A DNA stretch of 64,000 nt from assembly GCA_022578965.1 (NCBI GenBank), contig MU400592.1, forward strand, positions 124,001 through 188,000. Direction: 5' to 3'. Both the position numbers and the translations under genes were made by a program. This document shows, piece after piece, positions 55,657-64,000 of the stretch; position 1 is the first letter of the stretch, and every line of letters starts with the position of its first letter. This DNA comes from Xylaria sp. FL1777. Taxonomy: Eukaryota; Ascomycota; Sordariomycetes; Xylariales; Xylariaceae. The notes beneath the pieces were generated by a model. The model worked only from the letters and a program-made list of their open reading frames with translations. It had not been told where the DNA came from and did not search any database.

Positions 55657-58600
55657 AATTAAATACTTGCTAATAATAAGCAAAAACTTTTTAATAATAA
55701 TAATAAATTATTGCAATTTTTTTTATTAATTGCTTATTTAATAAAACAAGTAATAATTAACTTACTTAATTAAAAATTAAAAATTATTATTAATATATTT
55801 ATTCTTTATTTAGTAACTATAATAAAGCTTGTAATAAACTAAAAAAACTATACTAACTTATTTATTAGTTTAGTTTATAGTACTAAAGCTTTTTTTACTG
55901 CTATAGCTCTTTTTATTTTGCTTATAATATAACTAATTATGCTTTTAAAACCTGCTATAACTACTTTATAACTTTTGCGTTCTTTAATTAGCAACTTTGC
56001 TTATTTACTATTTGTTAGCTTAATTAAACTTGCTAAATTTGCTATAGCTATACTTGCTATAGCTACTTTTTTAATGTTTATTTTACTACTAAAATTATTG
56101 CTATTTTTTTACTTTAGCGCTAAGTAGATTTAATAAAAAAAACCTGCTAAAAAATTTGCTATATTACTTACTATATTATTGCTTTTTGTTTTTTGCGCAT
56201 TTATTATATTAAGCAAAAAAATAACGTTTTTTAATAACAAAAAGTTTTTATAGCTTAATTTTGTTTAAAATATAAGCAATAATGTTTATTAAGTTTTATT
56301 TATAAACTATATATTTAATTATTTTATAAACCTATCTTAATATTTATTATAATACAAATTATTGCTTTTAAAACCTTTTTAATAATTTTAATTATAATGT
56401 TAACACTAGTATTTATAAATAAACAAACTACAAAATATAGCTATTATATGCAAAATAATAAGTAATATTTTTTTAAAATCGTTTAAATATTTTAAACCTT
56501 TTATTACTATAAAAGTTTAGCAGTAAGCTTACATAATATTAAACTAATTAAGTAAAATCAAACGGAAATTTTAGCTATTTTAAAGTTAAGCTTGCATTTT
56601 AGCAACAATAAAAACTTTAGAAAAATTCTAACAATTATTAACTTAGTTTATTGCTTTAATTATAGCTTTATTTCTATTACTGCAATTTTTTAAGCATATT
56701 AGCTTTATAAGTAATTTGCTTTTATAAATTTTAGTTTTACTGCTTTTACTTTTACTTTTATTTGCTTTGCTATGCTTAATAAATAATCTATTTTAGCTAA
56801 TAATGTTAAGCAGCTAAAAACCACTAAATATATAAACTTATAATAGCTTTTAAAATGCTAAAGCTTTATAAAATTTATTTGTGCTACTTAAACAACAAAA
56901 TAAATATATATACTAAAATATTTGCGTTAATTTAAATATAACAAATTATTTTAACGCATATTTTAATTTTACTATTTAGCTTTTTGCTTATATTACTTTA
57001 CTTTTAAGTAATTTTGCTAAAAACTTAAAGCTACTGCTAGGTTTTTTATAAAACTAATATAATATAGTTTATAATAATAATAGTTTTAGCAAAATTTTAT
57101 TTAAGCTAAAACTATTTAAGTATTATAATAGTATATTAATAATGCAATATATTAACAAACTTAACCTGCTAAGTTTTTATTATAAAAATGCTATAGTTCT
57201 AAAGAAATTTAAAGTAAACATACTATTTAATTTTATATTAATAAGTATTATTTAGTTTAAAAGTCTAAAAAACATAACTAAATAAATTATTATTTATAAC
57301 TTTAAAAAAGCTAAACGTTTGCTTTAATAATGTTTTTAAAAAAATAAACTTAAAGTTATAAAGTTTACTAACTAAAAAAAGCATAATTTTGCTAAAAAAT
57401 TATCTAAATTTATAAAAAAATATATTAATACAAAAGTTTATTACTATTATAAAATAAGTAGTACTAATAAAAATTATATTATTTATTGCGTTTATAATAA
57501 TTTAAACAAAAACTTTAAATTACTTATTAAATTATAACAAATAAATAATATTATTTAAAACTTATATAAACAAGTTAGTACTAATAAGTTTTTAGTAATA
57601 AAGCAATAGCATAAAATAAATAAAGCATACTAAATGCAAAATAAACGCTTTATTAAGCTTAAAGCTTTTATTAAAAAAAATAAATCCTTTTGTAACTATT
57701 ATAGTAATAGTAGCACTTAGCTTTATTATAACTAAAATTATGCTTTTAATAGTTTTTTTTTGCTTTTTAGCGCTATTATAATGCTTTTAAACTTTTTTAA
57801 AAACATAGTTAACGTTTTTAAAAACCCTAAAAGTAGTAAAAAAAAAATACTAAAAATACTATTAATTTAATAAATAATAAAAGTAACTTATGCTACAATT
57901 AAAATAACTATAATTACTAAAGCAATTAAAATTACTAAAACAATAATAATTATTAACTTTTTAAAGTTGCTTGCACTTTTATAATAAACGGCTATATTAT
58001 ATAGCAAAACATAAATACTAAAGATTTTTATGCATTAAAGCAGGTTTTTAAACAAATGTATAACTTTTAGTTTATATATAACTTTAAATCTTTAATAAAA
58101 GAACTTAATAAAGTTAACACGCTTAATAAACCTACTAAGCCCTTTAAAGAAATAAAACTAAAAAAAAACTAAAGCAAACGTTTAAAAAAAACGTATTACT
58201 AGCTAATTTATTAATATTTTCTAAAATAACTAATAATAGCAAAATACTAGTTAATATTAAATATACTAGCTTTTTTAGCTTATTTAATAATATTTTTAGC
58301 GCTTTATTAAACTTACTATTTAATTTTCTAACTATTATTAATTATACTTTAGAATTTTTTAAAGCTAATAATAGTAAAGTATTAATTAGCTTTTATTTAA
58401 ATATTTTTTTTATTTATTTATTAATAATTATTTTATTACTTTGCTTTAAAAAAAAACTTTAAATACTTTATATAATTTTACACGTTAACTTACTTTTAAT
58501 AAAGCGTTAAAAAATTTTAAAGTTCTTAATGCTACTATAAATACTAAGTTGCTTAACTATATCTATAAAAAAAAAAAAACTGCGTATTTTTATATAGTTA

Positions 58601-60744
58601 AAAGCTAAATACACAAATAAAAAAACTATACTTATTTTAAAGCTATTATATATAGCTTAAGTTAATTAATTAAAGCATACATTAATACTTGTTTTTTACT
58701 TAGTTTTATATTTACTGAATATTTTGCAAAGTATTACTTTAGTTATACTGTTATTAATATAAAGCTTTTTAGTTTTAAAAGTATAAATAAAAGCTTTTAT
58801 ATTAAGTAATGCGTTAATTTTAATATAATACTACTTAATACAAACAAAAAGCTATAAATAGCATAATAACGCTTTTACTTAATAAACAAATTTAATTATA
58901 GTATACTATTAAATACATTTGTTTTATTTAAAAACCGTTTTTATATTTGCTAAAGTAGTAAAACGTAAAATAATAAGCTATATATAAAAAAGTTAAATAA
59001 ACAAGTTAAACTTTTTAATAAATTATAAAACAAACTAAAATTATACTAAAAGTTAAGCAAATTATTGCTAATTTAATCTAAAATTAACATTAATATTACA
59101 CTTAGTATTAGCATAGCTATACTTATAAAGCATTTTAATTTTTTAGTTATAGCAAACGGTTATTTTATAGTTAGTAAACTATATATTAATATTAGCTTTA
59201 ATACGCTTAGTTTTTTAATAGCTAATATTATAAATAAACAAAACAAATGTTATTATTTTGTAAATTTTAGCAAACTTCTAATATTTATTTATAAAAACAA
59301 CATAATTAGCTATATTAAAACTATGCAAATTTATAACTTAGTAGTATTATATTTTATTTTTGCTTAGTAAAACGCTAAAAAAGCTTATGTTATTTTGCTT
59401 TTTAAAATTATTAACATAATTAAAGCTAATAATATTAATAACAATTAAAATAATTAATATAAACATAGTTATTTTTTTAATTTTTTTAATCTTTTTTTTA
59501 AATTACTGCTTAAAAAATTTAAGCTAAACAAGTTAAAAATAAATATACTTTTTAACTAAAAACTAAAGATTATTTAGCAAATCAAGAATATTATTAAAAA
59601 ACATGCTTGTTTGTTTTGCTTAAAATTAAGTAAATTTAATAATAATATTTAAATGCTAATTAACTTTAAAAACAAAAAAACATATAATAATTTAAGCTAA
59701 CGCTTATATTAATAATCTTATTGTAATATTAAAGCAATAAATAATATTTTAAAGCTTTTAGTTAAAGCTAAAGTTATTAAGCTTATTTTACTTAATTAAC
59801 TTTGCTTTATAGCATTTCTAGCTTTTATTATGTAGCAAAAAAATAAACTTTGCGTTATTATTAATTTATGTAAAATTAATATAAAGCTTATTAGCAATAC
59901 ATATTTATTGCTACAATAAAACAAAATTCTTAAAGCTATATATAAGTTTATAATATTTATAACAGTTAATATTATAAAAAGCTACTTTTAGTAAAAAATT
60001 TCCGCTAAAAACAAGCATAAAATAGCTTTTATTATATATTACTAAAAGCATAAACAGTTAATTATAGCTACTATAAAACTTAAAACATCTTTAGGTTTTT
60101 TTTAATACTAAATAAAACAGCTTTTTTGCAAATATTTTTAGTAATTTATACTAGTTTATATTAATAACGTTATTATTTATTTTTATAACATTAATAATTA
60201 TTTTAGCTATTTTAATACTATTTTTAGTATATTTGCTGTTTTTAAATGTATTATATTTTTAAAAAAATACTACTTTGCATAATATAGCTTTAATACATTT
60301 AGCTAGCATATCTTTAAGCTTAAGCTATTTACTACAAAAAAAAAATACAAAATAATTTAATAACTTAAAATGCTTAAAACTTTAAACAACCTTAAAAAAA
60401 GATTTAGTTTTATAAGTTTTTTTTGCTATTATATATATTAATTTGCTAAAATTACTTAATTATTAAATAAACTTAAAACAATAAGTTTTAAAAATTATCT
60501 AAAAAAAGCTAATCTAAAAAAAGCAAAATAAGCCTAAAGCTATGTATTACTTTTACTTATTTTATTTTTAAAGCTTAATAAAGTTATTAGTAAAATATTT
60601 ATTAAAAAACTTGCTATATTTTATAATATAAAAACACGTTAAAATTTTATATAAACTAAAGTATAAAAAGCTTAAAAAACGCTAAAAGAATATATATATA
60701 AAGCTATTAATCTAGCATTTTTTAACTATAATAAGCTATTTATA

Positions 60745-60945
60745 TGTTACGAAATTAGCACAGAGGTGGCCTTTAGAGCGGCTTAATGCCTTTATATATA
60801 CTGTGCACCTTTTCTTTTGCTAGCTAAAGCCAAAGTTACGTAATAACTCACCTAGCTCACTAAGCTTACGGTAATCCAAGGCTTACTAGGCTTACAGTAA
60901 TCTAGTGCTTACTAAACTCGCAGTAATCCAAAAAAAGTTACTATT
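60745..60945. mobile_element. Less-mutated segment, possible LTR of a second element
   Basis: About 200 bp with near-normal base composition inside the AT island. It starts TGTTACGAAATTAGCACAG, a form common for fungal LTR ends, and contains GAGGTGGCCTTTAGAGCGG. Three 26-bp tandem units follow (separate entry). I did not find the matching right copy in the window, so a second LTR element running off the right edge, or a solo LTR, is possible. Confidence 0.4.
60855..60932. repeat. 26-bp tandem repeat, three units
   Basis: Units 60855-60880, 60881-60906 and 60907-60932 share the pattern GCTYACTARRCTYRCRGTAATCYA with mainly transition differences. They lie at the end of the less-mutated segment, as subrepeats in an LTR or transposon terminus would. 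Confidence 0.75.
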
Positions 60946-63900
60946 TTTTCTATTTTTCTTTTGTTTATATAATTATGTACTTTTTATATTTAATTACTTA
61001 TTTAGTTTTAGTTCTTTAGCTATTAATTTCTTATAACTGCTAAGCATTAATATATTTATTACTTTTAATTTTTTAAGACCTTTATTAATGCATAGTAGTA
61101 AAAGTACTTTAAAAACCTCCTTAACGAACTATTATTAAGAATTTTATTATTATTTATAAATCAAAACTTTAAAAGCAAACTTATTATATTAATATATAAT
61201 AAGTTTGTTATATTTTAATAGTTTTTTAATTAATAAAACTTAATATATAAAAACAAATATTAGTATAAAGAGTTAAATAATAAACAATTTATAAAATAGA
61301 CTTTTAAAAATATACTAAAGAAATATTTAAAAAAACAAAAATGTTAAATAGCATTATATAAATAAATTTTACTTAATAACTAATAAAACTAGATTTAGGT
61401 TATGCTACTAAAAACAAAAAGTTAAAAATTAAGTTTAAAAATTTTAAAAACTTTTAGAACTAGCAATATATTAAAACAATAAACTTTAGCACTTTTATTA
61501 GCTATTTTTATTAAAAAAAAAGCAATAATAAAAAAAAAGAAGTTAAATAGCAGTAGTAAAAAAAAACTAATATTAATACTAGCGCTATAAAATAAACTAG
61601 TTGCTTTAACTTAAAAAACAGCTTAAATATTAAACGTTATAACCTTTAAACTAGCATAAATATTAGCTATAATAATTAAAGCAATAATAATAATTGCTAT
61701 TATAATAATAAGTTAAAGTTTTAAACAAGTAATTATGCTATAATTAATGCTAATATTATTACTAGCAAACTTAATGCTTATTTTTATTATTATTATATTT
61801 AAAGTAATAACTTAAAATAAAAAATTTAACTTTTTATTATTACTATTGTTTTTATTATTAAAATTATTTATAATATTAAAAATATTAAATATTAAAGGTT
61901 TTAAACTTATTGCTTTAAAGCTTTATAATAAATCTATAAATATAAAAGCTTTTTTAATTTATGCTAAACTTTATTTAAAATAGCATTTTATTACTATTAT
62001 AAAAAAGAACTAAAAAATAATAATTATTTTATAATTTCTGTTAAAAAAAGTACTAAAATAGTTTTAACTTATTTTAAAGGATTTTTTAAAAGCTAATAAA
62101 TTAATTAACCTTAAACTAAAAACAAAAGAAATTTTTAAAAATTATATTAAGTTTAAAAATTAAATAAAAACATTATTTAAAAACACTTAAAAAGCAAAAC
62201 ATGCAAAAAAAGCATTTTATTGCTTAAAACAAATAAAAGCAATAGTAAATTATGCTATAAAATTTAAACAATTAATAGTAATTTTAAGATTGCTTAAGCT
62301 TATACTGTTTTATTTATTTTATAATAAACTTAAAACTTAAGTTTAAAACAAATTATATAAAATAAATAAACTAGCAAAAATTAATACGTATATTAATATA
62401 GCTATTATAATTAATTAATAATTATTTAATTAGTACTTTAAAACTAAAAAAACTAAAAAAAACAAAAAAAAAAATATTTAAAAGAGTATTAAACAAAGAT
62501 TTAAGCAAATTAATAAAGTTTAAAAATAATAATTTTAAAATATGTTTAAAGTTAAATGTTATAACTATAGAAAAAAAAAACACTTTTAAAAATAATGCTA
62601 ATTTAAAAAAAAAAACGGAAAAAAAAGCTATAAAAAAGAAAAAATTCTTTAACTTAAAAAAAAAATATAAGTTATAAAAGTTTAAAACAACAAAAAATAA
62701 CAAAGCAATTTAAAAAATACGTTTTTAAAGCAAAAGTATAAAATTGCTATTTTAAGTTAAAACAAAAGTGCTATATTAAATAAAACTAAATGCTTTATTT
62801 ATATAAATTAAAATAAATAAGCATACAAATATTATTTAAAAGCTTTATAATTATTAAAACAAATTGCAAAAAAATATATTTGCTATATAAACAATTAAAG
62901 TTATTTAATATATAACTTAAAAAAATAGTTTAATTAAAAATAGCAAATAATAAAAAGTAATAAATTAATATAGTTAGCAAACTTATAAAACTATAAAAAC
63001 TTTAAACTATTAAAGCTTAAAATATAGCTTAAAAAAAAGTTATATTTAAAAAAATAAAACTATAATTATAAATAATATAATTATTAAACTAATTATAAAC
63101 TATTAAAACACTTAATTATTAAATAAACTTAAAGAAATAAAACTTATAAAATTTTAAAGCAAAAATAAATAAAATTAAAAGCTATAAAAAATATTACAAA
63201 AAAAAAACTAATAAAAATAAATAAAATATTTTTATAGCTTAAACTGCTTTAAATATAATAAAATAAAAAAGCATTAATAGTTAACGCAAAAATTAATACG
63301 TTTTAAAAACTAAAACTAGTAATTTAATTAATTGCTAAAAGTTATTACTATAATAAAACTATAATAAAAAACAATAATAATATTTTATGCTTAAAGAATT
63401 TAAAATATAATAAAGTACTATAAAATTGCTATATAATATATTATTGCTATTAATATTTACTTAATAAACTAAAAAATAATTAGTTTTTTAAACAAATTAC
63501 AAAAATAAAAATATAAAACTTTTATAAATTAAAGTAGTTAATTATAATTATAGTTTATTATAAAAATTTATAAAGATTTATAATATTTAAAAAAGATTTT
63601 AATTATATTTATAATACTATTTTAAAAAAATGTAAAAATAACTGCTATAAATATTACTAGCTAATTAAAGCATAATTATACTAAAAAATAGTTACTAAAA
63701 GTAAAAAAGCTTAAAAACTACAATTTAAAGCTTAATTAAAAGCAAAAATAAAACAAAGCGTAATAATATCTAAAATATAAAATAAAACAAGCATTTAAAT
63801 ATTTTACAAAAAAAAATCAAAAAACGAAATAAATACTTGCTAAAAAAGCAACAAATAGCTAAAAAAACTAAAGCTTTATATAAAGTTTAATATAATAACT

Positions 63901-64000
63901 AATAAAACTAATTTAAAGTTAAACTTATATATTAAAAAAAAAAGTATAACACTTTAATTAATTTAAAAATATAAGCTAATATAATTTTATTTAAAGTAGC
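60946..64000. other. AT-rich island continuing to the window edge
   Basis: No gene, no readable transposon motif. A- and T-runs and Lys/Asn- or Phe/Leu-type pseudo-frames only. Possibly the interior of the element whose end is near 60745. Confidence 0.6.

Larger units (their letters stand above)
47190..64000. other. Extremely AT-rich, RIP-like transposon island
   Basis: From about 47.19 kb to the window end the DNA is almost entirely A/T, with the few G and C mostly in AGCTT/GCTA-type contexts and stops in every frame. The open frames present (for example 49519-49740, 55051-55323 and 62422-62703) encode only Phe/Ile/Leu/Lys-type homopolymeric peptides and are not genes. The block holds at least one identifiable LTR retrotransposon whose LTRs differ only by transitions, which points to repeat-induced point mutation. 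It may be heterochromatic or subtelomeric; that is inference. Confidence 0.9.

Noticed and set aside
49519..62703. Hydrophobic open frames inside the AT-rich block, resembling membrane peptides
   Set aside because: Poly Phe/Ile/Leu composition is the direct result of A/T-only DNA; no start context or conserved motif.
1..64000. tRNA, rRNA, CRISPR, PKS or NRPS genes
   Set aside because: No cloverleaf-like A/B-box pairs, ribosomal blocks, spacer arrays or ketosynthase/adenylation motifs were found by reading; none is claimed.

Overview
The window looks like nuclear DNA of a filamentous ascomycete, probably a Sordariomycete. The class is an inference from a RAD50 and a White-collar-2 homologue, many 45-150 bp introns with GT..AG ends and CTAAC-type branch points, fungal-type P450s and MFS transporters, and a long AT-rich block whose repeats differ by transitions only, as repeat-induced point mutation (RIP) produces. 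There are no bacterial-style operons, and I saw no rRNA, tRNA or CRISPR array.

Region A (1-13.6 kb) is conserved chromosomal housekeeping: the 3' end of an unassigned acidic Gln-rich protein (+), RAD50 (-), a wc-2/lreB-type blue-light regulator (+, 4 exons), a crotonase-family enzyme with a possible peroxisomal C-terminus (-), and a six-exon DUF7721/beta-flanking-like small protein (-). Region B (13.6-22.9 kb) is looser: a phenol-hydroxylase-type flavoprotein monooxygenase, a Zn2Cys6 regulator resembling the AflR type, and a decayed short-chain dehydrogenase, separated by 1.5-3 kb gaps.

Region C (22.9-45.7 kb) is a dense set of secondary-metabolism genes that I read as a sesquiterpenoid cluster. 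In order they are P450-1 (-), a class I sesquiterpene cyclase of the aristolochene-synthase type (+), a BAHD/trichothecene-type acyltransferase (+), a small unknown protein (-), an APH/choline-kinase-like protein (+), two flavoprotein oxidases of the berberine-bridge class (-,-), P450-2 (-), P450-3 (+) and an MFS exporter (+). The likely logic is: the cyclase makes the hydrocarbon, three P450s and up to two or three flavoproteins oxidise it, the acyltransferase esterifies a hydroxyl, the MFS protein exports it, and the Zn2Cys6 protein at 19.1 kb controls transcription. Gene content resembles known eremophilane clusters such as the PR-toxin type, but the product cannot be read from sequence alone. 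Splice models were built by hand; in all of them the codon phases close.

Region D (about 47.19-64 kb) is extremely AT-rich and has no credible gene. It contains a complete RIP-degraded LTR retrotransposon (47797-55656): two gap-free 193-bp LTRs, a perfect AATTA target-site duplication and an A-rich polypurine tract. A short, less mutated segment near 60.75-60.95 kb carries three 26-bp tandem repeats and may be the edge of a second element. The metabolite cluster therefore ends against a transposon-derived island.
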